DNA from: Flavobacteriales bacterium
GTDB lineage: Bacteria > Bacteroidota > Bacteroidia > Flavobacteriales_D > Sanyastnellaceae
Assembly (NCBI GenBank): GCA_947448135.1
Contig: CANFLZ010000015.1
Span: 1-50,961, forward strand
Direction: 5' to 3'
Length of the DNA stretch: 50,961 bases
Shown here piece after piece: positions 17,125 through 24,689 of this stretch. Position 1 is the first letter of the stretch. Every line of letters begins with the position of its first letter. Under the pieces are notes generated by a model. That model ran no database searches. It had not been told where the DNA came from and saw only the letters and a list, made by a program, of their open reading frames with translations. The translations under genes and the position numbers were made by a program.

Positions 17125-19410
17125 ATGAAATTTTTTTTGACAATAGTAACCATTTGCTTTTTGTCTTGTTACGCATTCAGTCAAAAGTACGAGCCTGATA
17201 GTGTGGTCGCTTTTACTGACAAGGGATGCAAACTAATTGATTATTATTTCGAGGATTCTCTTACCTACCTGTGGAGCGGAGAATGTAAATCAGGATGGAT
17301 AGAAGGTGATGGCCTATTAATTAAAATTAGAAAGGGAAAAAAGTATTCAACGACGTCGGCCAGATTCGAAAGAGGAATTTCCCAAGGTAAGGGGATATTC
17401 AAGCTTCATCAAACCAATGAACGATATGAAGGAATATATGTGGATGGGCAAATTAGAGGAATTGGTAAGTATTGGAATGACAATGGTGATTACTACCAAG
17501 GTCAAATTATAAACTTTATTTTGCATGGGAATGGCAAGATGACTTATGCCAATGGATCGACGTTTGAAGGTAAGTTCAATGTATCTAAATATTGGACAGG
17601 AAAATTTACCAACTTAAAAGATGAAGTGTCTTATTTATATCGTAGGACCAATGTAGAAAAGCTTCCCAAGGGGATTGAATATAGTCCTAAGCTTGGCCAA
17701 GAATTAACGGAGTATTTCGATGCTGAGTGGAATCGATGTAGCAAAAAAGACGCAGTTTATTTTCGGAAAGTGACTTATTCAGCGCCCAATATTCCTTCTG
17801 GAAGAGTTAGAGATTACTACATTGATGGGACAATGCAAAATGAATACTTGCCGCTCTATATCGATTACGAGGATGACCAAATGACATTCCATGGGAAGTA
17901 CAAAACGGTCTACTATTATAAGTCAGGAGGTCCGTCTTCTATATGCTTTTATGATCATCAGTCTCGTAAGTCAGGTTATGAGTATGATTTTTATGAAAGT
18001 GGAGAATTGTTTTCAGAGACAATATATGGCAGTTTAGGATTGATGGATGGACCTTATCGTGAATTTTACAAGGACGGGAGTTTAAAGGGTTATGCCAAAT
18101 ATTCGTACGGAGATCGTGTGAATAACGCTTATTGGCAAATATCAGAGAAGGGGAACTGGATAGGCGTGTTTTTATTGAATTTTGCCGAGGAGTTTGAAAA
18201 GTTTGAAATGCTGAATAATTGTGCAAATGTTTTCGAATATTCAAACATGCTTTGCATTAAAATACCGGAGAAGGATTGTTATTATTTTAACCCATCTATA
18301 CTTGAGGTAGATGGCGAGAATTTGTTTTCATTACAACTTGATTTGGTTTTGGATGAGCCAGATGATGAGCGCGTGTTTGGTGTGATTTTTAATTATGAAG
18401 ATGATAAAAATTTTTCTGTTTTGAAGCTAAGCGGTAATAAATTGTATGCCATTTCCAGTTTTCGCAATGGTAATGAAAGTGTAGATATTCCCTGGACAAA
18501 ATTGAATATTATTTTGGATAAAGGCAGTTTGAATTATGATGTCCTTCTCACTTTTTTGAAAGACGAAATGGTACTGGAGATTAACGATTTGGAGGTGAAT
18601 AGAATTCCTTTCCATCGTTCAAGTTCCATGCAGTGTGGTCTATTTGCGCGTGGAAAAGGCTTATCTGTGATTAGAGATTTCGGTGAGGTAGTTTATTTTG
18701 ACGAAGAGTCTTCCAAGGGGTACTCTGATTTTGCAATAGCAGAGAGAGAAGGTAAAAGTACTGAAACCGAATCAGATGGTTTTACGGGAAATGGAAGTGG
18801 ATTTTTGGTTTCCAATGATGGTTATATCGCCACCAATTACCATGTTATCGAAGGGGCGAATACAATTCAAGTGGAATTTGATTTTGAGGAAGGTCGAGAA
18901 GCCTACAAAGCGCAAGTTGTACAATTTGATAAAGAGAATGATGTAGCAATTGTTAAAGTGGATTTTGGCGATAAGGAGATTGAACTACCATATCAGATAG
19001 CCTCTCGATTGCAGGATGTCGGTTCAGAGATTTTTACTTTGGGTTATCCCTATGCAGATGTAATGGGAAGTGAAATTAAATTTACTGACGGGTCAATTAA
19101 TTCACGAACTGGAATTCAAGGGGATATCCGTTTCTATCAAATTTCAGCTCCCATCCAGCCTGGGAACAGCGGTGGACCATGCTTTAATGCAAATGGAGAA
19201 GTTATTGGGATTGTAACCCAAGCGTTGAATAATGATAAGTATCAAAATCAGAATGTTAACTATGTCCTTAAAATTTCATATTTGGAAAACTTAATGGCTT
19301 TGTTGCCTGAAAGGTCGATGAACTATACTCCTCGCGCAATAAATAACAAGTCTATTTCGAACATGGTTAAGTATTACAAAATTTACGTTCCAATTATTCT
19401 AACAAAATAA
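17125..19410 (+). CDS. MORN-repeat / beta-sandwich / trypsin-like protease fusion
   Basis: A 761-aa secreted protein (signal peptide to about residue 19). Residues 55-160 contain classical MORN repeats (Tyr-Glu-Gly-Ile-Tyr-Val-Asp-Gly type) and residues 255-330 hold MORN_2-like units. Residues 380-525 look like a LamG-like beta-sandwich. Residues 555-725 are a trypsin-like domain with triad His573 (Thr-Asn-Tyr-His-Val), Asp606 (Glu-Asn-Asp-Val-Ala) and Ser682 (Gly-Asn-Ser-Gly-Gly-Pro). It is the last gene of the operon and shares the protease type with the gene before it. MORN arrays usually mediate protein or lipid contacts, so the protease may be targeted by them. Confidence 0.82.
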   Translation: MKFFLTIVTICFLSCYAFSQKYEPDSVVAFTDKGCKLIDYYFEDSLTYLWSGECKSGWIEGDGLLIKIRKGKKYSTTSARFERGISQGKGIFKLHQTNERYEGIYVDGQIRGIGKYWNDNGDYYQGQIINFILHGNGKMTYANGSTFEGKFNVSKYWTGKFTNLKDEVSYLYRRTNVEKLPKGIEYSPKLGQELTEYFDAEWNRCSKKDAVYFRKVTYSAPNIPSGRVRDYYIDGTMQNEYLPLYIDYEDDQMTFHGKYKTVYYYKSGGPSSICFYDHQSRKSGYEYDFYESGELFSETIYGSLGLMDGPYREFYKDGSLKGYAKYSYGDRVNNAYWQISEKGNWIGVFLLNFAEEFEKFEMLNNCANVFEYSNMLCIKIPEKDCYYFNPSILEVDGENLFSLQLDLVLDEPDDERVFGVIFNYEDDKNFSVLKLSGNKLYAISSFRNGNESVDIPWTKLNIILDKGSLNYDVLLTFLKDEMVLEINDLEVNRIPFHRSSSMQCGLFARGKGLSVIRDFGEVVYFDEESSKGYSDFAIAEREGKSTETESDGFTGNGSGFLVSNDGYIATNYHVIEGANTIQVEFDFEEGREAYKAQVVQFDKENDVAIVKVDFGDKEIELPYQIASRLQDVGSEIFTLGYPYADVMGSEIKFTDGSINSRTGIQGDIRFYQISAPIQPGNSGGPCFNANGEVIGIVTQALNNDKYQNQNVNYVLKISYLENLMALLPERSMNYTPRAINNKSISNMVKYYKIYVPIILTK

Positions 19411-19457
19411 AGATTATGGCATGAACGTTGGTTTGTGCAAGGGCAAATAATAAAATT

Positions 19458-19940
19458 ATGAAAAAGTATTTTACACTAGCAGTACTATTGTGTGTTGCAT
19501 TAATTTCAAATTCTCAGGTAGTAAATTCAAAACACAAGGGTTTGAAATATAAAACAGTTGAGTGCTCAGAATTGAATCAGAAGTTACAAGGAAAGATAAA
19601 GCCCATAGTCGTTTTCTGTGGTGATTTAAGGGATGAGAAAGATAAGTATACCTATGGATTTAAAAAGATTCCGGGTTCGTTGGTTATTGGAAGTGTGAAT
19701 CAAGACAAATGGAAAGAAAATTTGAGGGCAGCTTTGCTTCTCGCCGAATTAGATAAGTCATTCAAAAGGGAAGTGGTGGTTTATTGTGGTTGTTGCAGTT
19801 CTGATAACTGCCCCAATGTAGAACCTGTCATATTGGAACTGAAGAAAATGGGATTTAAAAATGTTAAAGGACTATACTTTTCCAATGGATATTTGCCAGA
19901 GTGGCATGCCAAGAAGTATTTGGAGGAACCAATAAAATGA
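19458..19940 (+). CDS. secreted rhodanese-like protein with Cys-rich loop
   Basis: The start is placed at 19458 (160 aa) because a good signal peptide begins there (Met-Lys-Lys, hydrophobic to about residue 18, Ser-Gln). The remainder resembles a rhodanese/Cdc25 fold: a strand Val-Val-Val-Tyr-Cys110 leads into the loop Cys-Gly-Cys-Cys-Ser-Ser-Asp-Asn-Cys-Pro (110-119) where the active-site Cys of rhodaneses lies. Four Cys in nine residues is unusual and could suit metal binding or redox chemistry. It follows the operon by 47 bp and may be an independent gene. Confidence 0.6.
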   Translation: MKKYFTLAVLLCVALISNSQVVNSKHKGLKYKTVECSELNQKLQGKIKPIVVFCGDLRDEKDKYTYGFKKIPGSLVIGSVNQDKWKENLRAALLLAELDKSFKREVVVYCGCCSSDNCPNVEPVILELKKMGFKNVKGLYFSNGYLPEWHAKKYLEEPIK

Positions 19941-20010
19941 TAATAATAGCTTTGAATTTTTGGTGCAACTTTAAAAGCATTTCTTTCTATTTTTCTCTAG
20001 GAATGTGAAC

Positions 20011-20310
20011 ATGAAAAACCTATTGCTTATGTGCGCGGCTCTCCTATTCCTTGGTACGTTGCATATGCCCATCGAATTTTACTCTCTTTTGCGGATTGTG
20101 GTTTTTATCGGTTCCATTGCGGTAATCGCCAATGAATTTGGAAAGGGATTTTCCATTTGGATTTTTGTGTTTGGCTTCATGGCGCTCTTGTTTAACCCCT
20201 TTCTTCCGGTATACCTCAAGTCCAAGTCCATTTGGATTTTGATTGATTTACTCGCAGGACTTTTGTTTTTGGTGATGGTGTATTTCCCGTTGGGTAAAGG
20301 GAAAAATTGA
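20011..20310 (+). CDS. small membrane protein, DUF6804-like
   Basis: A 99-aa protein from the ATG at 20011 (an in-frame GTG two codons upstream is possible). It has about four short hydrophobic segments and the pattern Pro-Ile-Glu-Phe-Tyr-Ser-Leu-Leu-Arg, then Leu-Phe-Asn-Pro-Phe-Leu-Pro-Val-Tyr-Leu, then Trp-Ile-Leu-Ile-Asp, which matches my recollection of the DUF6804 family. Function unknown. It is followed 16 bp later by a broken DUF1810 gene. Confidence 0.6.
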   Translation: MKNLLLMCAALLFLGTLHMPIEFYSLLRIVVFIGSIAVIANEFGKGFSIWIFVFGFMALLFNPFLPVYLKSKSIWILIDLLAGLLFLVMVYFPLGKGKN

Positions 20311-20326
20311 TTTAACGCGCCTTTCA

Positions 20327-20743
20327 ATGTTTGCAAATTTCCTTTCTGCTCAAGATCCTATTTGGTTAAATGTTGTGTCTGAACTGAAAAAAGGAAAAAA
20401 GAAAACGCATTGGATGTGGTTCGTTTTTCCGCAATTGAAAGGGCTGGGTAGAAGCGCCAATGCGGAGTTCTATGGTTTAAGTGGTAGAGCCGAAGCTGAG
20501 TTGTATTTGGGTCATGAGATTCTCGGAAATATAATGAAGGAATTGCTGAAGATTTTGTTGTCATCTGCAGAGACCAATCCCCATGTGATCTTTGGATTCA
20601 TTGACGCTTAAAAATTGAAAAGTTCGTTGACGCTGTTTTCTCTTGTGGATACCTCAGGCGAGCAGCTTTTTCAGAAATGTTTGGATAAGTTTTTTGATGG
20701 AGAGAAGGATGAATTCACATTAGAACTTCTTAAAACCAAGTGA
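20327..20743 (+). pseudogene. DUF1810 family protein interrupted by an in-frame stop
   Basis: Residues 1-94 match the N-terminal two thirds of DUF1810 proteins (Phe-Leu-Ser-Ala-Gln-Asp-Pro, then His-Trp-Met-Trp-Phe-Val-Phe-Pro-Gln-Leu-Lys-Gly-Leu-Gly-Arg-Ser). A TAA at 20609-20611 follows Phe-Gly-Phe-Ile-Asp-Ala. Reading on in the same frame gives Lys-Leu-Lys-Ser-Ser-Leu-Thr-Leu-Phe and Phe-Phe-Asp-Gly-Glu-Lys-Asp-Glu up to TGA at 20741-20743, exactly the missing family C-terminus. The stop replaces a position usually hydrophobic (Leu or Met; TTA or TTG to TAA is one change). There is no frameshift, so it is a recent nonsense mutation, a sequencing error, or readthrough. The function of DUF1810 is not established. 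Confidence 0.85.
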
Positions 20744-20807
20744 GGAAAAGCAGTGAAGCGAATGACTTGTTGCAATTTCAAGGCATCATTGATGATGTAA
20801 GAAGTTC

Positions 20808-20885
20808 TCCCTACCCCGGATAGGAGTGGAAAGCCCGCAGGGGAGGGAACCGACCCGAGGACTTGGAACGGATAGCCGGATGGGG
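20808..20885. other. GC-rich structured intergenic element
   Basis: A patch of about 78 bp, far richer in G+C than its surroundings, sits in the 217-bp gap between the DUF1810 pseudogene and the LTD gene. It runs from CCCTACCCCGGATAGGAG through AAGCCCGCAGGGG to AACGGATAGCCGGATGGGG. CCGGATRG-like words recur at both ends, and the outer CTACCCC can pair with GGGG. I recall similar elements between genes of other Bacteroidota but cannot verify this here. It could be a small RNA or an interspersed palindromic element. Confidence 0.45.
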
Positions 20886-20948
20886 TTCAAAGAAATTGCA
20901 TTTGGCCTTTTAACACCACAAACAAATTCCCCATTGCCCCCCAACGCT

Positions 20949-20956
20949 TATATTTG
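20949..20956 (+). promoter_or_regulatory. -7 promoter element TATATTTG of the LTD gene
   Basis: A consensus Bacteroidota -7 box ends four bases before the ATG at 20961, which fixes that start against an upstream in-frame ATG at 20826 and implies an almost leaderless mRNA. Confidence 0.65.
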
Positions 20957-20960
20957 TTAT

Positions 20961-22595
20961 ATGAAAATGAATTTCTTGTTAGCATTGTGTTTACTCGGTG
21001 TCGTGACGGCGCAAGGACAATCTTTGTATATCAACGAACTGGTGGCCTCCAACAACCAAGATCAAATGGATGAGTTCTTTGAGTTTGATGACTGGATCGA
21101 GATCTACAACACAGGAGGGATTACCAACCTGGCGGGGTACTTTTTGTCGGATGATCCTGATTCATTGGATAAATATCTGATCCCCAACGATCCTGCCCTT
21201 ACCACCATCTTGCCCAATGGCTACCTTATTTTCTGGTGTGACAAGGACAACGCTACCCAAGGGAGTAATCATACCAACTTTACGCTGAAGTCAAGCGGAG
21301 AAACTGTTTACCTCACAGCCCCCGATGGGATGACCATTATAGATAGTGTTTCTTATCCCCAGATGGCTTCAGACATTAGTTATGGTCGATCTTGCGATGG
21401 TTGTCCTACATGGCAATATTTTAACAATACCACATGGAATGCAATGAACCAAGAGTTGATCAATCCAAACGGTGAATTGCTTTTTATCAATGAGGTGCAA
21501 TCGATGAATACACATACCATCCATGATCTAGCGTTTGAATTTGATCCTTGGATGGAAATTTATAATCCCAACACGTTTCAGGTGAATTTGGCAGGTTACC
21601 AAATCGCCAATTCAAATGGGGTGTATACAATTCCTATTAATAGCCCAGTCGAAACGATTATTCCAGCCGGCGAATTTCGAGTGTTGTGGTTTGACCATGA
21701 TTTAACACAAGGAGCAATGCATTTGGATTTAGATCTCCTTCAGCAAGGAAGTCTGCAATTGTTGGCGCCCAATGGAAACGCTGTTGTTGATGCCGTGAAC
21801 TACAACTTGGTGGCTGTCGACCATAGTTGGGGAAGAAGCTCTGATGGAGGTAGTTCTTGGATTACATTTAATGTACCCACACCAACAGCCACCAACAATT
21901 TGTTTATCATTCCAGGTTATGCAGTGAAAATCAACGAGGTGATGGCCAAAAATTTAACCACTTGGATGGATAACTATGGGGAATATGAAGATTGGGTGGA
22001 GATATACAATCCACTGGGAACTGCAGTGAATCTGAGTGGTTACTACTTTTCTGACAACCCCGAAATTCGCAACAAATGGCAAATCCCAGGAACTTTTCCG
22101 GATAGTGTCACGGTTCCTGCCCACGGTTGGCGATTGTTCTTTTGCGATGCCGATTTGAATCAAGGTGTATTGCACAACAACTTTAGCCTTTCCAATGGCG
22201 GTGAGTATGTTGGATTATTTGGGCCTGATGGCTTTAGTTTGGTGGATGAAGTGCAATGGACTTTTATGGGAGCGGATACCACCTATGGTCGTTTGTATGA
22301 TGGTGATGTGCAATGGGTCCAGTTCACCACTTTTACGACAGTTTCTCCGGAGGCTAGCAATGGCGTTAATCCAACCGTGCAAGAGTTGCATTCAACTGAA
22401 TGGCGCGTCTTTCCCAATCCGACAATGGATATTTTACAATTTAACGGGCCCGTCTCAGCTCGGATTTACAATGAACAAGGTCTACTGGTGATGAACTTGA
22501 AAAATCAAACTTCAATGAATGTGCAGGATTGGGCTGCCGGGTCCTACATGATTGTCCGAGACGATGGGCGCGCTGTCCGTTGGATCAAGAAATAG
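20961..22595 (+). CDS. T9SS-exported protein with three lamin-tail (LTD) domains
   Basis: 544 aa from the ATG at 20961, chosen because a signal peptide starts there (Met-Lys-Met-Asn-Phe, hydrophobic to Ala-Gln-Gly-Gln) and a TATATTTG box lies just upstream; the frame extends to 20826 without sense. Three LTD beta-sandwich domains begin at Ile-Asn-Glu motifs (about residues 22, 177 and 323), each with Trp-(Ile/Met/Val)-Glu-Ile-Tyr-Asn and a Tyr-Gly-Arg or Trp-Gly-Arg near the end. The C-terminal 70 residues are a T9SS type A domain (Val-Phe-Pro-Asn-Pro-Thr). LTD domains occur in extracellular proteins with nucleases or anchors; this one has no catalytic domain. Confidence 0.88.
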   Translation: MKMNFLLALCLLGVVTAQGQSLYINELVASNNQDQMDEFFEFDDWIEIYNTGGITNLAGYFLSDDPDSLDKYLIPNDPALTTILPNGYLIFWCDKDNATQGSNHTNFTLKSSGETVYLTAPDGMTIIDSVSYPQMASDISYGRSCDGCPTWQYFNNTTWNAMNQELINPNGELLFINEVQSMNTHTIHDLAFEFDPWMEIYNPNTFQVNLAGYQIANSNGVYTIPINSPVETIIPAGEFRVLWFDHDLTQGAMHLDLDLLQQGSLQLLAPNGNAVVDAVNYNLVAVDHSWGRSSDGGSSWITFNVPTPTATNNLFIIPGYAVKINEVMAKNLTTWMDNYGEYEDWVEIYNPLGTAVNLSGYYFSDNPEIRNKWQIPGTFPDSVTVPAHGWRLFFCDADLNQGVLHNNFSLSNGGEYVGLFGPDGFSLVDEVQWTFMGADTTYGRLYDGDVQWVQFTTFTTVSPEASNGVNPTVQELHSTEWRVFPNPTMDILQFNGPVSARIYNEQGLLVMNLKNQTSMNVQDWAAGSYMIVRDDGRAVRWIKK

Positions 22596-22602
22596 TTACC
22601 AA

Positions 22603-22621
22603 TTGTCATGTTGTGTGACAA
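22603..22621. promoter_or_regulatory. inverted repeat upstream of dnaK
   Basis: TTGTCA and TGACAA arms separated by 7 bp, followed by a CATCTTTG -7-like box at 22634-22641. It is not the HrcA/CIRCE repeat. It could be an operator of dnaK, or chance. Confidence 0.3.
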
Positions 22622-22712
22622 AAGGAGGTCGCTCATCTTTGGAAATCTGACATCTTTTCTTATTTTTTTTTTGGGAATAATGGTTGTAAGCCCGATGCCA
22701 AATAAAAAGATT

Positions 22713-24608
22713 ATGAGTAAAATAATAGGAATAGACCTTGGAACTACCAATTCTTGCGTTGCTGTCATGGAGGGTAACGAACCGGTAGTCATCGCGAACA
22801 GCGAAGGCAAAAGAACCACTCCATCCATCGTTGCTTTTGTGGAAGGTGGCGAACGCAAAGTAGGTGATCCTGCCAAGCGTCAAGCCATCACCAATCCGCA
22901 AAAAACCGTTTATTCTATCAAACGTTTCATGGGTTCTTCTTTTAGCGAAGTAGAGCGTGAGGTGGGTCGTGTACCTTACAGTGTTGTAAAAGGCGATGGA
23001 AATACACCTCGCGTGAAAATCGACGATAGAAACTATTCTCCTCAAGAGATTTCTGCCATGATTCTTCAAAAAATGAAGAAGACAGCTGAAGATTATTTGG
23101 GTTATGAAGTATCAGAAGCGGTCATTACCGTCCCTGCTTATTTCAACGATGCGCAACGTCAAGCGACCAAAGAGGCAGGTGAGATTGCCGGTTTGACAGT
23201 AAAGCGTATTATCAACGAGCCTACTGCTGCGGCATTGGCCTATGGTCTAGACAAGAAATCCCAAGACATGAAAATCGTGGTGTTCGACTGCGGTGGTGGA
23301 ACGCACGACGTTTCCGTATTGGAATTGGGAGATGGTGTGTTTGAAGTATTGTCAACAGACGGAGATACCCATTTGGGTGGAGATGACTTTGACCAAGTGA
23401 TCATCGATTGGTTGGTGCAAGAGTTCAAAAACGAAAATGGCAACATTGACTTGACCAAAGATCCAATGGCATTGCAGCGCTTGAAAGAGGGTGCAGAAAA
23501 GGCCAAAATCGAGTTGTCTTCTGGTACAAGTACCGAAATCAATTTGCCTTACATCATGCCCGTTGATGGAATCCCAAAGCACTTGGTGAGAACATTGACC
23601 CGTGCTAAGTTTGAGCAATTGGCGGATAGCTTGATCCAAAGAACCATCGCGCCTTGTGCGTCTGCATTGAAGAGTGCTGGTTTGAGTGTGAATGACATCA
23701 ACGAAGTGATTTTAGTGGGTGGTTCAACCCGTATCCCTTCTATCCAAGATGCAGTGAAGAAATTCTTTGGCAAAGAGCCTTCTAAGGGAGTGAATCCTGA
23801 TGAGGTGGTAGCCATCGGCGCTGCGATCCAAGGTGGTGTATTGACAGGGGAAGTGAAAGATGTGTTGTTGTTGGATGTTACACCATTGTCTTTGGGAATC
23901 GAGACCATGGGCGGAGTTTTCACCAAATTGATAGATGCCAACACGACCATTCCTACCAAGAAGTCTGAGGTTTTCTCAACAGCCGTAGACAATCAACCAT
24001 CCGTTGAAATCCACGTGTTGCAAGGAGAACGCGCCATGGCCAAGGATAACAGAACCATTGGTAAATTCCACTTGTCAGATCTTCCTCCAGCACAAAGAGG
24101 GGTTCCGCAAATCGAGGTTATTTTCGATATCGATGCCAACGGAATCATCAATGTAAGCGCGGTGGATAAAGCTACCAACAAGCAACAAAGCATCAGAATT
24201 GAAGCATCTTCAGGATTGAGCAAAGAGGAAATCGAGCGCATGAAAAAAGAAGCGGAGATGAATGCAGAGGCAGATAAGGTGGCCAAAGAGCAGGCCGATG
24301 TTGTCAACCAAGCAGACTCATTGATTTTCCAAGTTGAGAAACAAATGGGTGAGTTGGGTGATAAGTTGCCAGCCGATAAGAAATCCGAAATAGAAACCGC
24401 TTTGGCCGATTTGAAAAAATCCCATGCCGAGAAGAACTTGGATGCGATCAAATCAGACATGGACAAGTTGAATGGAATTTTCCAAGCGGCGAGTCAACAA
24501 ATGTATGAGCAAGCTGGAGCCAACCCAGGATCTCAAAATACCACAGCGGGAAATGACGGTGAAGTAACCGATGTCGATTTTGAAGAAGTGAAAGACGACA
24601 AGAAATAA
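22713..24608 (+). CDS. dnaK: molecular chaperone DnaK (Hsp70)
   Basis: 631 aa from the ATG at 22713 ([15 protein letters not shown]); the longer frame from 22608 adds a non-homologous tail. ATPase, substrate-binding and lid domains are full length, including [11 protein letters not shown] and the acidic C-terminus Val-Asp-Phe-Glu-Glu-Val. The second phosphate motif reads Asp-Cys-Gly-Gly-Gly-Thr-His-Asp where most DnaKs have Leu and Phe; I believe this variant occurs in other Bacteroidota. Cytosolic ATP-dependent folding chaperone working with DnaJ and GrpE, neither of which is adjacent. A strong terminator follows. Confidence 0.98.
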   Translation: MSKIIGIDLGTTNSCVAVMEGNEPVVIANSEGKRTTPSIVAFVEGGERKVGDPAKRQAITNPQKTVYSIKRFMGSSFSEVEREVGRVPYSVVKGDGNTPRVKIDDRNYSPQEISAMILQKMKKTAEDYLGYEVSEAVITVPAYFNDAQRQATKEAGEIAGLTVKRIINEPTAAALAYGLDKKSQDMKIVVFDCGGGTHDVSVLELGDGVFEVLSTDGDTHLGGDDFDQVIIDWLVQEFKNENGNIDLTKDPMALQRLKEGAEKAKIELSSGTSTEINLPYIMPVDGIPKHLVRTLTRAKFEQLADSLIQRTIAPCASALKSAGLSVNDINEVILVGGSTRIPSIQDAVKKFFGKEPSKGVNPDEVVAIGAAIQGGVLTGEVKDVLLLDVTPLSLGIETMGGVFTKLIDANTTIPTKKSEVFSTAVDNQPSVEIHVLQGERAMAKDNRTIGKFHLSDLPPAQRGVPQIEVIFDIDANGIINVSAVDKATNKQQSIRIEASSGLSKEEIERMKKEAEMNAEADKVAKEQADVVNQADSLIFQVEKQMGELGDKLPADKKSEIETALADLKKSHAEKNLDAIKSDMDKLNGIFQAASQQMYEQAGANPGSQNTTAGNDGEVTDVDFEEVKDDKK

Positions 24609-24626
24609 ACTTTTAAAGTTGTTTGA

Positions 24627-24655
24627 AAGGGGAAGATTAAACTTCCCCTTTTTTT
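24627..24655 (+). terminator. rho-independent terminator after dnaK
   Basis: A 9-bp perfect stem AAGGGGAAG/CTTCCCCTT with a 6-base loop is followed by a T run, 18 bp after the dnaK stop. Confidence 0.92.
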
Positions 24656-24677
24656 ATGTCCCAAACTCGTCTGCTAT

Positions 24678-24685
24678 TACTTTTG
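24678..24685 (+). promoter_or_regulatory. -7 promoter element TACTTTTG of the MMPL transporter gene
   Basis: The box ends four bases before the ATG at 24690, just after the dnaK terminator. This gives the transporter its own promoter and predicts an almost leaderless mRNA. Confidence 0.65.
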
Positions 24686-24689
24686 CCGA

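Noticed and set aside
20826-20960. Upstream extension of the LTD protein gene
   Set aside because: It would start inside the GC-rich element and place 45 residues before a clear signal peptide; a -7 box sits just before 20961.
22608-22712. N-terminal extension of DnaK
   Set aside because: The added residues have no counterpart in DnaK proteins; the canonical N-terminus begins at 22713.
22596-22712. CIRCE/HrcA operator upstream of dnaK
   Set aside because: The inverted repeat there has TTGTCA/TGACAA arms with a 7-bp gap, not the CIRCE sequence or 9-bp spacer.
23240-24466. Several long antisense ORFs across dnaK
   Set aside because: They are a by-product of codon bias in a highly conserved gene on the other strand; no start signals or known motifs.
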